Shown here: one piece after another, positions 43,620 through 53,866 of the stretch
How positions within the stretch are numbered: the first letter of the stretch is position 1
Layout of the letters: each line of letters starts with the position of its first letter
Assembly (NCBI RefSeq): GCF_016638705.1
Contig: NZ_CP067341.1
Span: 4,095,501 to 4,159,500, forward strand
Origin: Lysinibacillus agricola
Lineage (GTDB): Bacteria > Bacillota > Bacilli > Bacillales_A > Planococcaceae
Direction of reading: 5' to 3'
DNA length: 64,000 nt
Position numbers and translations under genes: made by a program
Notes under the pieces: generated by a model
Seen by the model: the letters and a program-made list of their open reading frames with translations, nothing else
What the model was told of the DNA's origin: nothing
Database searches by the model: none

Positions 43620-44066
43620 TTATACATTCACCAATTTAATTTTATTTGCTACACGATCTGTTAACATTCGTGTTGCTTTTGGTACGATTGGCTTAAAGAT
43701 TGGATTTAAAACAGGACCAGCTAATCCTCCTGCTGTTACTTCTAAGAAGCCTGTCATTTTTGTATTTTCTGCATCAATACTTTCTGCAAGGAAATAACCG
43801 TTTCCTGAAAAGTTGTCAGAAAGTCCTTTTAATTCGAATGTTACTTTTGTAGGCGCTGCCCATTCTAAAATAGTAATCTCTACTTGTACTGTTTTTTTCA
43901 GTACACCAACATTGCCTTTAAACGTCCAATTTGAATGTTTTTCATCAATCATTTCATGTGCATTATAACCTGGGACAAGCTTTGCCCATTTTTCCATATC
44001 GCTAACGAAATCCCATACATTTTCAATTCCTACGGGTACTTCGACCATATGTGTGCCAGTTGCCAT
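43620..44066 (-). CDS. SRPBCC-family protein (CoxG-like)
   Basis: 148 residues. The START-like fold shows in the N-terminal VEVPVGIENVWDFVSDMEKWAKLVPG, then WTFKGNVGVLKKTVQVE, and a C-terminal amphipathic helix. This is the CoxG/polyketide-cyclase-like group that binds hydrophobic ligands. Substrate unknown. Accessory gene in the patch that replaces ysxE. Confidence 0.75.
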   Translation of the reverse strand: MATGTHMVEVPVGIENVWDFVSDMEKWAKLVPGYNAHEMIDEKHSNWTFKGNVGVLKKTVQVEITILEWAAPTKVTFELKGLSDNFSGNGYFLAESIDAENTKMTGFLEVTAGGLAGPVLNPIFKPIVPKATRMLTDRVANKIKLVNV

Positions 44067-44462
44067 ATCAATTCACTACTTTCTTTTACGAATAGCTATA
44101 TTATATACGATTTCGCCCACAATTTGGCTATGCTGAAAGTTATAATTTTAATAATTTTTTTCAAGTAATAACGATTATTTTTATTCATTGATATATCCAA
44201 TGGATTTTTTAACTTCTTTCGGCAATTATTTCTGTAGCGTAAGCAAAGCGTAAGCTACAAATGTGTTTTGGTAGCGAAAGCGAAGCAACTGGTACAGATG
44301 TTTTATGTAAAAAAAATAACATGTCTGAAAATACTTCTAGCATACACATTCATTCCGTATCAACATTTATAAAAATGTTACACTATATCCATCAACTGGT
44401 TGTTCAGTTATTACTAACGGTGCAGAATAATTGAAAATTCAATGCGAATGGGAGGTTATGTT
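44067..44462. other. Gap with two short GTAGCGAAAGCGAAGC-type repeats
   Basis: 44233-44303 contains two adjacent copies of a unit of about 35 bases, GTAGCG-AAGC-AAGCG-AAGCTAC, which folds into a hairpin and is followed by A-x-A-T-G-T-T. Related copies are at 60587-60682. Otherwise AT-rich, no gene. Confidence 0.6.
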
Positions 44463-44822
44463 TTGGGGTTATCTTCGATTTTAATTGGACTTTGTGTAGT
44501 TACATTAGTTATTATCTTCTTTTTTCCTTTACTAAGGGTTGAAAAATATAGGAAAGATTCACCCCCTTATAAGAGATCTTATTGTATATTTGGTTTACTA
44601 ATTATCAATTGGATATTATACATTGCAGGTTTTTATACATTGCTACCTGTTAATATCGCAAACTTAATTTTTATCCCAACATGGTTTATTATTTGTGCTT
44701 TAGGTGCTATATTTACAATATTGGAGTTTAAGAACAACAAGGCCTTTGCAGCTCCACTTGCTGGTTTTACGGTTATCAGCTTTGTTTTCGCTTTATTCTT
44801 AAACGCTTTATCACACATGTAA
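44463..44822 (+). CDS. Membrane protein with four helices, unknown
   Basis: About 119 residues. TTG start at 44463 chosen for GGGAGG seven bases upstream; an ATG at 44442 has no signal. Four hydrophobic segments cover nearly the whole length. No family recognised; expressed convergent to the SpoVID side and in tandem with the next small gene. Confidence 0.55.
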   Translation: MGLSSILIGLCVVTLVIIFFFPLLRVEKYRKDSPPYKRSYCIFGLLIINWILYIAGFYTLLPVNIANLIFIPTWFIICALGAIFTILEFKNNKAFAAPLAGFTVISFVFALFLNALSHM

Positions 44823-44875
44823 AGGAATTTTCAGTTAATTAAGAAAAGTGCAGGCTATCAATTGGAGGATTCATA

Positions 44876-45094
44876 ATGAAAGAGTTGTATTATACAGGAC
44901 TTGTTTTCTTTTGTTTAGGAAGTTTAATGCTATTTTTACATTGCCTTGTTAGTAGTGCGGTAAGGCATTTAGCAACTTATATGGGTGAACCGGTTCCTCT
45001 AAACAATAGTTTATATATACCTTCTGTATTGTTTATTGTGACGGGAATAGTACTAATTAGCATATATATTTTTAATAAGAGAAAAAAATTTTAA
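44876..45094 (+). CDS. Small two-helix membrane protein, unknown
   Basis: 72 residues with TTGGAGG upstream. Two hydrophobic segments (YYTGLVFFCLGSLMLFL and YIPSVLFIVTGIVLI) flank a short loop. It follows the 44463 gene by 53 bases. Confidence 0.55.
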   Translation: MKELYYTGLVFFCLGSLMLFLHCLVSSAVRHLATYMGEPVPLNNSLYIPSVLFIVTGIVLISIYIFNKRKKF

Positions 45095-45153
45095 CAGGCA
45101 CCAATTTTCAAAGATTTAATTAAACAACATCGAATTATGACATATCCATCAAT

Positions 45154-45262
45154 ATAGGACTTGTGTGTATGTTTAATTTTTATGTAGCCAGTTATACTTC
45201 TACAGCCCCACACATGGCATTGTAGCTCCAATTAGACAACCTGTGTAAATGATTCCCCTGCT
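45154..45262 (+). repeat. Degenerate direct repeat, copy 1
   Basis: Shares ATAGGACTTG-GT-TATG-TTAAT-TT, ATTAGACA-CCTGTGT and intermediate bases with 45869-46005. The copies flank the lipoprotein gene and point to an old duplication. Confidence 0.4.
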
Positions 45263-45385
45263 GTAATGAATAATGAGAGATTAAACAAATAAGATATTAA
45301 ACAAACTGGTGCTTTGAAGAATATTGAGCTGTTAAGACAGCTCTTGTTTTTTATTCAACTAACAGTGCAAGTTGAAGAATTTAAT

Positions 45386-45820
45386 ATGTTTAGTAGGGAG
45401 AGATTTGTTATTATAAAAAATAATTTGCTATTACTATCCCTGTTGGCTTTATTCTTGGGAGGATGTTCAAACAGTATTTTTGAAAATGATACTACAATTA
45501 CAAGTATTGAGATTTTGAAATTCGCAAGTACTTCACCAAGTCCTGAAGAATATAGAGGGCAAGAAGGTGAAGTTATTTCAGTCATTAAATCGAAAGAAGA
45601 AATAAAGCGACTTATTAATTCAATTGAAAGAGCAGAACAAGAAAGTACCGAAAGCATGAATATTGCATTGCCTAATCATTTAATTATATTTAAAGAAAAC
45701 GAAAATGTAATATTAACACTTGGCTATTATCCCAATATTAGTAATGAGAAGGATGAATTCCTTGATTTAAACAAAGATAAAATTTATATAACCAACGCAC
45801 TGAATTTAATTCAAAAATGA
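45386..45820 (+). CDS. Small lipoprotein, unknown
   Basis: 144 residues from ATG 45386. The lipobox LLALFLGGC is near residue 27, so the protein should be lipid-anchored. The mature part is acidic and Ser/Glu-rich (PSPEEYRGQEGEVISVIKSKEEI). No family recognised. The start is uncertain because no clear ribosome-binding site is seen; an open frame begins at 45314. Confidence 0.55.
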   Translation: MFSRERFVIIKNNLLLLSLLALFLGGCSNSIFENDTTITSIEILKFASTSPSPEEYRGQEGEVISVIKSKEEIKRLINSIERAEQESTESMNIALPNHLIIFKENENVILTLGYYPNISNEKDEFLDLNKDKIYITNALNLIQK

Positions 45821-45868
45821 TAAATATTAATACCATCTTTGTTCAACTAACAAGGACTTTACTTCAAT

Positions 45869-46005
45869 ATGAATAGGACTTGCGTTTATGATTAATCTTC
45901 ATATATGTAAGTCCCTTTGTTATGCTCTTCTAATTGCTCCTATAGCTTCACAAATGGCTCAATAGCTATTGATTAGACAGCCTGTGTGATTTTTTCCTCT
46001 ACCCC
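45869..46005 (+). repeat. Degenerate direct repeat, copy 2
   Basis: Second copy of the segment at 45154-45262, with several small gaps. It lies after the recombinase remnant on the minus strand. Confidence 0.4.
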
Positions 46006-46016
46006 ACTAACCACAC

Positions 46017-46413
46017 TCACAAGTCTCTCTTCCGCATACTGCGATAATATGCAAGCATTTGATAAATCTGTTCATCCGTAAAAACATCAATTTTAACGTC
46101 TGTTTTTTGCAATTTAACTTTTTTAGTGATGCTTTCTTTTACTATTTGTTCATCGACTAAATAATTGTAGAAGGCTCTTATACGCAAAATGATTGAGTTG
46201 ATTGTATTAGGTTTATTACCTCTCTTTTGGCATTGCATAAGATAATCACGCAAATGTACATGAGTTACGTCCTCAGCGTTGATTTCACCCTATTCAAAGC
46301 AATACTCAATAAATGGATAGAGTAAATACCTATAATTTTGCACATTTGCATTAGATGTGTTATTGAATCGTCTATTTGCAATAAAGTCCTCATATGAAAA
46401 TTTCAAAAGCATA
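46017..46413 (-). pseudogene. Tyrosine recombinase remnant (N-terminal domain only)
   Basis: From ATG 46413 the frame reads a SAM-like core-binding domain (SYEDFIANRRFNNTS, NYRYLLYPFIEYC) with an in-frame TAG near 46290, then LRDYLMQCQKRGNKPNTINSIILRIRAFYNYL and a stop at 46017. The catalytic domain with its Arg, His and Tyr is absent. It is the trace of an old integrative element in the interval where ysxE is found in B. subtilis. Confidence 0.75.
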
Positions 46414-46414
46414 C

Positions 46415-46461
46415 AAAAAACCACCTCCTATCGAATTTTTAGAATCGATAAGAAGTGGTTA
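46415..46461 (-). terminator. Terminator of the haem operon
   Basis: AACCACTTCTTATCGATTCT/ATCGATAGGAGGTGGTT paired over about 17 bases, then TTTTTTG, 64 bases after hemL. It overlaps the 5' end of the recombinase remnant. Confidence 0.85.
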
Positions 46462-46524
46462 CTAATTTGTTAATTGATTGAGAATTACACTACTTCATAA
46501 AAGGAACGTATTTTCGCTCTCTTG

Positions 46525-47817
46525 TTATCTTGCTAATTGTGCAAATACTTTATGGAAGGCATCAACCGTTTTTGCGATATGTTCCTCCGTATGTGCAGTA
46601 GAAATAAATAAACCTTCAAATTGAGATGGCGGTAAGAAAATACCTTCTTCTGCCATTAGACGGAAGTATTCAGCGAATAATTGTAAATCAGACGTTTTTG
46701 CTGTAGCAAAATCAATAACATCTTCGTTCGTAAAGAAGAAACCTATCATTGAACCAGCACGATTCACAGTATGTGGAATATTGTATTTCGTTGCTGCTTC
46801 ACGGAAACCAGCCTCTAATTGATCTCCTAGCTTTTTGAAGTATTCATAAGAGCTATTATCTAAGCGAGATAATGTTTCATAGCCTGCTGTCATTGCTAAT
46901 GGATTCCCTGACAATGTTCCAGCTTGATAGATTGGACCAGCTGGTGCTACCTGCTCCATAATTTCCTTTTTCCCTGCAAATGCACCAACAGGAAGTCCAC
47001 CGCCAATTACTTTTCCTAATGTTGTCATATCTGGTGTTACATCAAAATAACCTTGTGCACAGCCATAGTCAACACGGAAGCCTGTCATAACTTCATCAAA
47101 AATCAACAAAGATCCATGTTCCTTTGTTAATTCACGTAAGCCTTGTAGAAAGCCTGGTTGTGGAGGTACAACGCCCATATTTCCTGCAACTGGCTCAACA
47201 ATTACTGCCGCAAGCTCTGAACCAAATTTTTCGAAAATTAGTTTTGCCCCTTCTAAGTCATTGTACGCTACTGTTAACGTATTACGTGCAATATCCGCTG
47301 GGACACCAGGACTGTCAGGTAAGCCTAATGTAGCTACCCCAGAGCCAGCCTTAATGAGCAAGGAATCTCCATGACCATGATAAGAGCCCTCAAATTTTAA
47401 AATTTTATCGCGCCCTGTAACACCACGAGCTACGCGTAAAGCAGACATCGTAGCCTCTGTCCCAGAAGACACGAAGCGAATCATTTCCATTCCAGGCAGT
47501 CGATCTAATACTAATTTGGCCAATCGATTTTCTGTGAAGCTTGGTGCTCCAAATGAAGAGCCTTTCGCTGCTGTTTCTGCAATTGCTTGTACAACTTCTG
47601 GATGCGTATGACCTAAAATAAGAGGTCCCCATGATAATACATAATCAATATATTCATTGCCATCGATGTCTTTAATAATAGCACCATGACCAGACTCCAT
47701 GAAAATTGGATCCATATTTACGGATTTGAACGCACGTACTGGGCTACTTACACCACCTGGCATTAAGTTAATTGCTTCAGCATATGCTTGTTTTGATTTT
47801 TCGTAAGAACGCGCCAT
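46525..47817 (-). CDS. hemL: Glutamate-1-semialdehyde 2,1-aminomutase
   Basis: 430 residues. Family motifs: [27 protein letters not shown], and the PLP-binding Lys in [17 protein letters not shown] near residue 268. It makes 5-aminolevulinate from glutamate-1-semialdehyde, the product of HemA. Start ATG 47817 is next to the hemB stop. Last gene of the operon. Confidence 0.96.
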   Translation of the reverse strand: MARSYEKSKQAYAEAINLMPGGVSSPVRAFKSVNMDPIFMESGHGAIIKDIDGNEYIDYVLSWGPLILGHTHPEVVQAIAETAAKGSSFGAPSFTENRLAKLVLDRLPGMEMIRFVSSGTEATMSALRVARGVTGRDKILKFEGSYHGHGDSLLIKAGSGVATLGLPDSPGVPADIARNTLTVAYNDLEGAKLIFEKFGSELAAVIVEPVAGNMGVVPPQPGFLQGLRELTKEHGSLLIFDEVMTGFRVDYGCAQGYFDVTPDMTTLGKVIGGGLPVGAFAGKKEIMEQVAPAGPIYQAGTLSGNPLAMTAGYETLSRLDNSSYEYFKKLGDQLEAGFREAATKYNIPHTVNRAGSMIGFFFTNEDVIDFATAKTSDLQLFAEYFRLMAEEGIFLPPSQFEGLFISTAHTEEHIAKTVDAFHKVFAQLAR

Positions 47818-48798
47818 TTATTTCTCCTCCAACCAGTGTGCAACATCTTTAGCATGATACGTAATGATTAAATCAGAGCCTGCACGTTTCATGCCAAGTA
47901 ATGTTTCAAGCACTACTTTTTTCTCTTCAATCCAGCCATTAATAGCTGCTGCTTTGATCATTGCATATTCACCAGAAACGTTGTACGCAACAATCGGTAA
48001 TGTATAGTTATTTTTCACATCACGAATAATATCTAAATAACTTAGAGCTGGCTTAACAATTAAGAAATCTGCACCTTCTGCAATATCTGACTCTGCTTCG
48101 CGGAATGCCTCTATACGATTCGAAGGATCCATTTGGTAAGATTTACGATCACCAAATTGAGGCGCACCATCAGCTGCATCACGGAATGGCCCGTAGTAGC
48201 TAGAAGCATACTTTACGGCATATGACATAATCGGTACATTTTCAAAGCCTGCTTCGTCTAAGCCTGCGCGAATTGCAGCAACAAAACCATCCATCATATT
48301 AGATGGAGCAATGATGTCTGCTCCAGCTTTTGCTTGTGATACTGCTGTACGTGCTAAAACATCTAATGAAGGATCGTTTAAAATTTGATCACCTTCAATT
48401 AAGCCGCAATGACCATGATCTGTAAATTCACATAAGCATGTATCTGCAATGACTAATAGCTCTGGGTAGCGAGATTTAATTAGTCGTGTTGCTTCTTGCA
48501 CAATACCATGATCATGGAATGCACCAGTTCCGACTGCATCTTTTTCTGCAGGTAAGCCAAACAAAATAACTGCAGGTATACCTAAAGTAACAACTTCGTC
48601 AATCTCAGCTTCAAGTTTATCTAATGAAAATTGAAAAACTCCTGGCATAGAAGGTACTTCGTTTTTAATATTTTCGCCTTCAATAACGAAAATTGGATAA
48701 ATTAAGTCCTCTTTGTGCAAGTATGTTTCTTTTACCATTGATCGTAATGCAGCATTTGCACGCAAACGACGATGTCTTTGAAATTGTAATTTTGTCAT
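47818..48798 (-). CDS. hemB: Porphobilinogen synthase (5-aminolevulinate dehydratase)
   Basis: 326 residues from ATG 48798, an ATGA overlap with hemD and preceded by AGGAGAGAG; the open frame extends upstream through hemD without meaning. Zinc cysteines in [13 protein letters not shown], active-site lysines in [14 protein letters not shown] and [11 protein letters not shown]. It joins two ALA molecules to porphobilinogen. Confidence 0.96.
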   Translation of the reverse strand: MTKLQFQRHRRLRANAALRSMVKETYLHKEDLIYPIFVIEGENIKNEVPSMPGVFQFSLDKLEAEIDEVVTLGIPAVILFGLPAEKDAVGTGAFHDHGIVQEATRLIKSRYPELLVIADTCLCEFTDHGHCGLIEGDQILNDPSLDVLARTAVSQAKAGADIIAPSNMMDGFVAAIRAGLDEAGFENVPIMSYAVKYASSYYGPFRDAADGAPQFGDRKSYQMDPSNRIEAFREAESDIAEGADFLIVKPALSYLDIIRDVKNNYTLPIVAYNVSGEYAMIKAAAINGWIEEKKVVLETLLGMKRAGSDLIITYHAKDVAHWLEEK

Positions 48799-49556
48799 TT
48801 TCTCTCTCCTACTTTCGTTATTTCCTCGATGACTGCTTGCATTGTATATACGCTCGGCATAACATCCACAGTAGCACCGTGATTTAAAATAACTGCTTCT
48901 GTAATATGACCGATTGCTGCCACACGTGCTGCCTCCCAACCAATTACTGAAGCTACATCCATTGCATAGACATCAACAGCGGAAGGGCTAGCAAAAATCA
49001 CTGTGACGTCGCTATTCGCTCGGATACAATCAATAATTACTTGTTTTTGACCGTGTCGCTCAATCGTTTCATAAACTGTCCATTCCTTTAATTTAAATGG
49101 CAGCCCTTCCTTCAATGTCTTTTTCGCTTTTTCTCCACGAATAAATAGACATGTAGGATTGCTGCCTGCTACACTAGGAAATTCTTGAACAAATACATCT
49201 GCACTAAATATAGAAGGCATAAAACTCACATGGAATCCAAGCTTTTCTAAGGCTGTAGTAGTTTTAGTACCAATAGAAGCAATCTTTCCTTGAAAATGCC
49301 CTGCACTTAAATTAAAACGTTGCATTTTGTTGGCAAAAGCGTCTACAGCATTTTGACTCGTAAAAATGAGCCATTCAAATTGACGCGCAAACTCTAAATG
49401 CGCATCATCGTTTCTATCGATAAGCTCACAAGTTTCAATCAATGGGGCAATTATTGCTTGACCACCTAAAGCTGTAATGTCATCTATAATTGTTGTCGTC
49501 TTAGATGTACCTGTCAAAATAATAGTTTTACCTTCTAAAGGTAAATTACTTTGCAT
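48795..49556 (-). CDS. hemD: Uroporphyrinogen-III synthase
   Basis: 253 residues; N-terminal [37 protein letters not shown]-terminal [12 protein letters not shown] and [12 protein letters not shown] fit the two-domain HemD fold, which shows low conservation. It overlaps hemC by 11 bases and hemB by 4, so it is coupled to both. It closes hydroxymethylbilane with inversion of ring D. Confidence 0.92.
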   Translation of the reverse strand: MQSNLPLEGKTIILTGTSKTTTIIDDITALGGQAIIAPLIETCELIDRNDDAHLEFARQFEWLIFTSQNAVDAFANKMQRFNLSAGHFQGKIASIGTKTTTALEKLGFHVSFMPSIFSADVFVQEFPSVAGSNPTCLFIRGEKAKKTLKEGLPFKLKEWTVYETIERHGQKQVIIDCIRANSDVTVIFASPSAVDVYAMDVASVIGWEAARVAAIGHITEAVILNHGATVDVMPSVYTMQAVIEEITKVGERK

Positions 49557-50478
49557 CTTGCTCTGCCTTTACTCGTTGAATTAATTCAAAAGCACCTTGC
49601 TTCGTTAAAATCTCAGCAAGCTCTTTCCCAACTGCTGCCGCATCAGTGCCTACTACTGTTTCCTTGTAAACAACTGAGGCATCTGGTGCAGCAACAAGGC
49701 CAGTTAGTGTAATTTCTTCCCCATTAGACTTTGCGTATCCTGCGATAGGTACTTGACAGCCTCCATCCATAGCCGCCAGGAAAGCACGTTCTGCATGTGC
49801 TTCTTGCCATGTAATGCTATCTGTTAACTTACCTAATTCCGTTAATAACTCCGTATCATCTCCACGGCATTCAATACCTAGAGAGCCCTGAGCTACTGCT
49901 GGAAGACAATCCTCAACAGGTAAAAACTCAGTAACAACATCATCGCTCCAGCCAAGGCGTTTTAGCCCTGCTGCCGCTAAAATAATGGCATCGTATTCAT
50001 CTGTTTCAAGTTTAGCTAAGCGTGTATCCACATTTCCACGAATCCATTTAATTTCTATATCTGGGCGGACTGTTAAAAGTTGAGCACTGCGACGAAGAGA
50101 ACTTGTCCCAACGACAGCTCCCGCTGGAAGATCGGCAAACTTCACATGTCCTTTTGAAATAAATGCATCACGCGCATCTTCACGAGGTGGAATACAGCCA
50201 ATTACTAATCCTTCAGGCAGTACTGCAGGCATATCCTTCATAGAATGAACAGCAAAGTCAATTTCTTTGTCGTAAAGTGCTTGTTCAATTTCTTTTACGA
50301 AAAGCCCTTTACCACCTACCTTAGATAGCTGCACGTCTAAAATTTGGTCACCTTTTGTGACAATTTCTTTCACTTCAAATTCAAATGGTACACCTGCTGC
50401 TTTTAACTCATTGATAAACCAATTTGTTTGTGTTAAAGCTAGCTTACTTCTCCTAGAACCTACAATAATTTTTCTCAA
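49546..50478 (-). CDS. hemC: Porphobilinogen deaminase
   Basis: 310 residues. [47 protein letters not shown], and the cofactor Cys in [13 protein letters not shown] near residue 240. Polymerises four porphobilinogens to hydroxymethylbilane through a dipyrromethane cofactor. Complete. Confidence 0.96.
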   Translation of the reverse strand: MRKIIVGSRRSKLALTQTNWFINELKAAGVPFEFEVKEIVTKGDQILDVQLSKVGGKGLFVKEIEQALYDKEIDFAVHSMKDMPAVLPEGLVIGCIPPREDARDAFISKGHVKFADLPAGAVVGTSSLRRSAQLLTVRPDIEIKWIRGNVDTRLAKLETDEYDAIILAAAGLKRLGWSDDVVTEFLPVEDCLPAVAQGSLGIECRGDDTELLTELGKLTDSITWQEAHAERAFLAAMDGGCQVPIAGYAKSNGEEITLTGLVAAPDASVVYKETVVGTDAAAVGKELAEILTKQGAFELIQRVKAEQDAK

Positions 50479-50496
50479 CAGTCTCCAACCTTTCTT

Positions 50497-51324
50497 CTAA
50501 TACCATAAATGGAATCGCGATAAACTACTTCCTAAAAAGAAGTTAACAACAACTAATAGGTAAGCGTATATATGTACCCACGCATAAGTTGTCCCTATCA
50601 GCTTACTTTTACGATTCACATACAATATAAAGCAATATAAAATTAAAATAATAAAGGACCCAATAATCTTCGCATCAAAAACCGAAAGACTCTCTAGCGT
50701 TAGTAGTGCCCATTCAAACCCTAAAATTAAACTTATAAATAACATTGGAATACCGATGAAAAATGACACATTCATCCAACTGCTCGTCTGCTGTAGTGAT
50801 GGCAGCCTTGTCCATAAATGTGACCATTTTTTCTTTTTAAGCAAACGATATAATACTAAATATAATATCGCAAAAACAAATGTTAACGAAAATGCTGCGT
50901 ACGATAAAATCGCAAATGATATATGAATAAAAAGCATTTCCGAAATTAAAGTATCGCTAACTGCTCCTGTTGGTCGTTTCGGCATAAAAGTAAAAATACT
51001 AGCGAACAAAAATCCTAGTATATTAATAATAAACACCGGGAGATCAACTCGTGCAATACAGTGCAGAATAATAGATAATGTCACGAGTAGCCAGGAATAA
51101 AAGAGAATACCTTCAGACAAGGATAATATCGGAAAACGCTTTGTTTCCACAAAAGTTAATATAATAATGGCACTTTGAATTACCCATACAAATGAAACAA
51201 GCCAAAAAGCAATTCGCCTTGCTCGTACTTGCTTATAAAAGTAATCAGTAAAGTAAAATACTAGACTGATCGCATACAAGACGATCATTACTTCATATAG
51301 CCTTGTCATTGTCAAATCAGCCAA
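50497..51324 (-). CDS. hemX: HemX-family membrane protein
   Basis: 275 residues, TTG start with AAGGGAT upstream. Eight hydrophobic segments; the region HISFAILSYAAFSLTFVFAILYL is the CcsA/HemX-like cytochrome c assembly signature. In B. subtilis HemX lowers HemA levels. It is second in the operon, after hemA, as in that species, but here two hairpins lie between them. Confidence 0.9.
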   Translation of the reverse strand: MADLTMTRLYEVMIVLYAISLVFYFTDYFYKQVRARRIAFWLVSFVWVIQSAIIILTFVETKRFPILSLSEGILFYSWLLVTLSIILHCIARVDLPVFIINILGFLFASIFTFMPKRPTGAVSDTLISEMLFIHISFAILSYAAFSLTFVFAILYLVLYRLLKKKKWSHLWTRLPSLQQTSSWMNVSFFIGIPMLFISLILGFEWALLTLESLSVFDAKIIGSFIILILYCFILYVNRKSKLIGTTYAWVHIYAYLLVVVNFFLGSSLSRFHLWY

Positions 51325-51386
51325 TAGACATCCCTTCTTTATATCGAATGTGCTAAAGTGATGTACTTTAGCCTAGAATAGAAAAA

Positions 51387-51426
51387 CGTTTTCGTATCCT
51401 TAGTTTACCATACAGATACGAAAACG
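51387..51426 (-). terminator. Perfect hairpin with T tract between hemA and hemX
   Basis: Stem CGTTTTCGTATC/GATACGAAAACG, 12 bp without mismatch, 16-base loop, then TTTTTC on the minus strand. It should end a share of hemA transcripts or act as an attenuator for hemXCDBL. Confidence 0.75.
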
Positions 51427-51453
51427 CCTCATTTAATATCATTAGAAAATCTC

Positions 51454-51489
51454 GTTCGCGGGCAACTTTTCTAAAGTTGCACCGCGAAC
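51454..51489 (-). repeat. GC-rich hairpin after hemA
   Basis: GTTCGCGG and CCGCGAAC with GCAACTTT/AAAGTTGC inside, 16 paired bases with a single bulge, only 12 bases after the hemA stop. No T tract, so it may protect the mRNA end or pause polymerase. Confidence 0.6.
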
Positions 51490-51501
51490 ACATAGACATC
51501 T

Positions 51502-52866
51502 TTAGAAAGAGTACTTTGGTTCAGTGGAAGATTCTGATGACTGTAAGCGTTCTTTGCGTTCAAGCTCTTGCTTTGTCATCGCAGTAACTTCAGCTTCCAC
51601 AGCATCCTCAATACCGAAAATTTGTTGGAATAAACGTAACTGTTCATTTGCTTTTGGTGAATTTGCCATTTCTTTAGCTTGTAAAATTGGCTCTTTTAAC
51701 AATTGATTAATAATTGACTTTGTATGCTTACTTAAAATTTTACGTTCACGATCTGTTAAATCTGGCATTTTATTTTCGATACTAATCATTGTCTCTTCTT
51801 GAATATGACTCGCTTTTTTACGTAAAGCCGAGATGACAGGAACAACGCCAAGAGTCGCAACCCAATCTTTAAATTGTACAACCTCTTTGCCAATCATTGT
51901 AGTAATATCAGCCGCAGCGCGTTCACGCTCAGCTAAGTTTGCTTCTACGATGCCTTGTAAATCATCTATATCATATAAGAAAACATTTGGTAAATCTCCA
52001 ACAAGTGGATCAATATCACGCGGAACTGCAATATCTACCATAAATAATGGTTTACCTTTACGCAAACGTTCTACAAATTGCATTAGTTCATAGTCAATAA
52101 CATAATCTGTTGCACCTGTAGACGTAATTAAAATATCTGCTTCCAGTAACGAACATTGCAGCTCCTTCATAGATTTTGCTTCACCGTCGAATTTAGCTGC
52201 TAGACTTTCTGCTTTTTCGAACGTACGGTTAATAACGGTTACTTTTCCTACACCGCTACCGTAAAGGTTCTCAATAGCAAGTTCCCCCATTTTTCCTGCA
52301 CCTAAAATTGCCACATGTTTACGTTGTAAAGATCCGAATATTTTTTTTGCTAATTCAACTGCTGCATAAGAGACTGATACCGCGTTCTCACCGATAGCCG
52401 TTTCATTATGTGCACGCTTCGCAAATGTCACCGCTTGTTTAAATAGCTGATTGTATACCGTTCCTGTTGTTCCAATCTCTTGTCCACTTAAGAAGCTTTT
52501 CTTAACTTGTCCTAAAATTTGAGTTTCGCCAAGCACCATCGAATCAATGCCAGCTGTCACTTTGAATAAATGCTCGATTGCCTCATCTTCTTCACGTATT
52601 GTTAAATACGAAGAAAATGTCTCCGCTGGCAGGTCGAACCAATTTGCTAAAAATTGTTTAACAAAATGACGTCCAGTATGCACCTGATCAACTACTGCAT
52701 ATATTTCTGTGCGGTTACATGTCGAAACAATAACATTTTCTAATATACTTTTTTGTTTTTGTAGCGCTTCCATTGCTTGTGGTAGTTCACTCTCTATGAA
52801 TGATAACTTTTCACGAATTTCAACTGGCGCTGTCTTATAATTCAAGCCTACTACGATGGTATGCAT
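51502..52866 (-). CDS. hemA: Glutamyl-tRNA reductase
   Basis: 454 residues from ATG 52866 (GAGGTG upstream). Active-site Cys in [14 protein letters not shown], substrate motif [20 protein letters not shown] motif [11 protein letters not shown], and a C-terminal dimerisation helix. First committed step of haem synthesis from glutamyl-tRNA. A PerR-box-like site lies about 110 bases upstream. Confidence 0.97.
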   Translation of the reverse strand: MHTIVVGLNYKTAPVEIREKLSFIESELPQAMEALQKQKSILENVIVSTCNRTEIYAVVDQVHTGRHFVKQFLANWFDLPAETFSSYLTIREEDEAIEHLFKVTAGIDSMVLGETQILGQVKKSFLSGQEIGTTGTVYNQLFKQAVTFAKRAHNETAIGENAVSVSYAAVELAKKIFGSLQRKHVAILGAGKMGELAIENLYGSGVGKVTVINRTFEKAESLAAKFDGEAKSMKELQCSLLEADILITSTGATDYVIDYELMQFVERLRKGKPLFMVDIAVPRDIDPLVGDLPNVFLYDIDDLQGIVEANLAERERAAADITTMIGKEVVQFKDWVATLGVVPVISALRKKASHIQEETMISIENKMPDLTDRERKILSKHTKSIINQLLKEPILQAKEMANSPKANEQLRLFQQIFGIEDAVEAEVTAMTKQELERKERLQSSESSTEPKYSF

Positions 52867-52976
52867 GAATAACACCTCACACGTTCTAATTCACAAATCT
52901 CATTATAGCACAGTTCGACAAGAGTTCATCTATAATTTGTGAACATGTCATGAAGAACTGTAATTCGTCATCTACA

Positions 52977-52991
52977 TTAGAATTATTATAA
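52977..52991 (-). promoter_or_regulatory. PerR-box-like operator upstream of hemA
   Basis: The minus strand reads TTATAATAATTCTAA, one mismatch from the B. subtilis PerR consensus TTATAATnATTATAA. In B. subtilis the hemA operon is under PerR, so peroxide-responsive haem synthesis is likely kept here. Confidence 0.65.
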
Positions 52992-53075
52992 ACTAAGTGT
53001 AACAAATTATACGTTCTGTTTCAAATTTAATGTTTTCCAGAACATTTTCTTTAATGGCTCTACCAAAAAGTGTGG

Positions 53076-53283
53076 TTGATTTCCGTTCCGACTGGGCACT
53101 TTGTTGCTGCCGCTACGCTTTCGCACAGATAAAACATTTGCCGCTGACGCTTCGCTGCGCTGCAGGGTCTCGGGCCAACACGATGTTGGTCACGAAGGCG
53201 TTATCACAGGATGTGATGGTTTTAGCCTTCGTTCCTCTATATCGCTGATCCCCAAGGAGTCGCCCAGTCGTAACGAAGATCAA
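53076..53283 (-). repeat. MITE-like repeat, copy B (inverted relative to copy A)
   Basis: About 208 bp. Ends TTGATTTCCGTTCCGACTGGG and the near complement AGTCGTAACGAAGATCAA; the central CTTCGCTGCG/CGAAGG blocks are shared with copy A at 43324. Copies A and B face each other across the haem operon. Confidence 0.75.
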
Positions 53284-53470
53284 CTTATTCACATGATATA
53301 CGTTTTATTAAAGACATTCCTATCTTCCGATGATGAACAAATAAAAGATGATTGATATTGAAGATTCCTAAAGGCAATTCCTAATTATTCATACGTACAA
53401 ACTATTACTTTCACGTTGGAATAAGGATAATCAATTATTTTATTTAGGTAAATATGTCTTTCGAAATAAA

Positions 53471-53513
53471 CAATAGAGTTAAATCAAATCTTACAACTCT
53501 ATTGTTCTTTTAA
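53471..53513 (+). terminator. Orphan terminator hairpin
   Basis: 12-bp perfect stem with a 14-base loop, then CTTTTAATT, with no gene upstream on that strand. Confidence 0.45.
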
Positions 53514-53810
53514 TTATTATTGAGGTATAAAAAAATGCCTTTGTTGAATTATTATTTTTAACAAGGCTAAATTTACTTTCTTATACTATTGTTCCCTAAG
53601 TCGAAATTAAGATAAACATTTCTGTACATTAGTCATCACCTCAAAGTTTCTTTAGGCGTAATATTGCCAAATTTAATAAATTTATTAAATAAACGGTTCA
53701 TTTCGAAGGTTAGGATAAAAATTTTTTTGATATATATGATGAAGATAAATTGATTGGATTGGAGGCGGACGGAAATCAACAACACTTTATGGTAATTATT
53801 GTATAAAATC

Positions 53811-53847
53811 AAAAAAGCTGAACTAATTTTGTCTATTAGTTCAGCTT
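53811..53847 (-). terminator. Terminator of the surface-protein operon
   Basis: AAGCTGAACTAAT/ATTAGTTCAGCTT stem then TTTTTTGATTT on the minus strand, 20 bases after the stop at 53867. Confidence 0.85.
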
Positions 53848-53866
53848 AATTTTGAGTATTAAACTA

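Larger units (their letters stand above)
53000..53810. other. Large gap between hemA and the surface-protein operon
   Basis: Contains MITE-like copy B (53076-53283), an orphan plus-strand terminator (AACAATAGAGTT/AACTCTATTGTT, 53471-53513), and at 53761-53780 a fragment of one end of the same MITE (GGCGGACGGAAATCAAC). No gene is seen in the rest. Confidence 0.6.

Noticed and set aside
47405..47632. 75-codon minus-strand frame in hemL
   Set aside because: Shadow of hemL in another frame, no ribosome-binding site.
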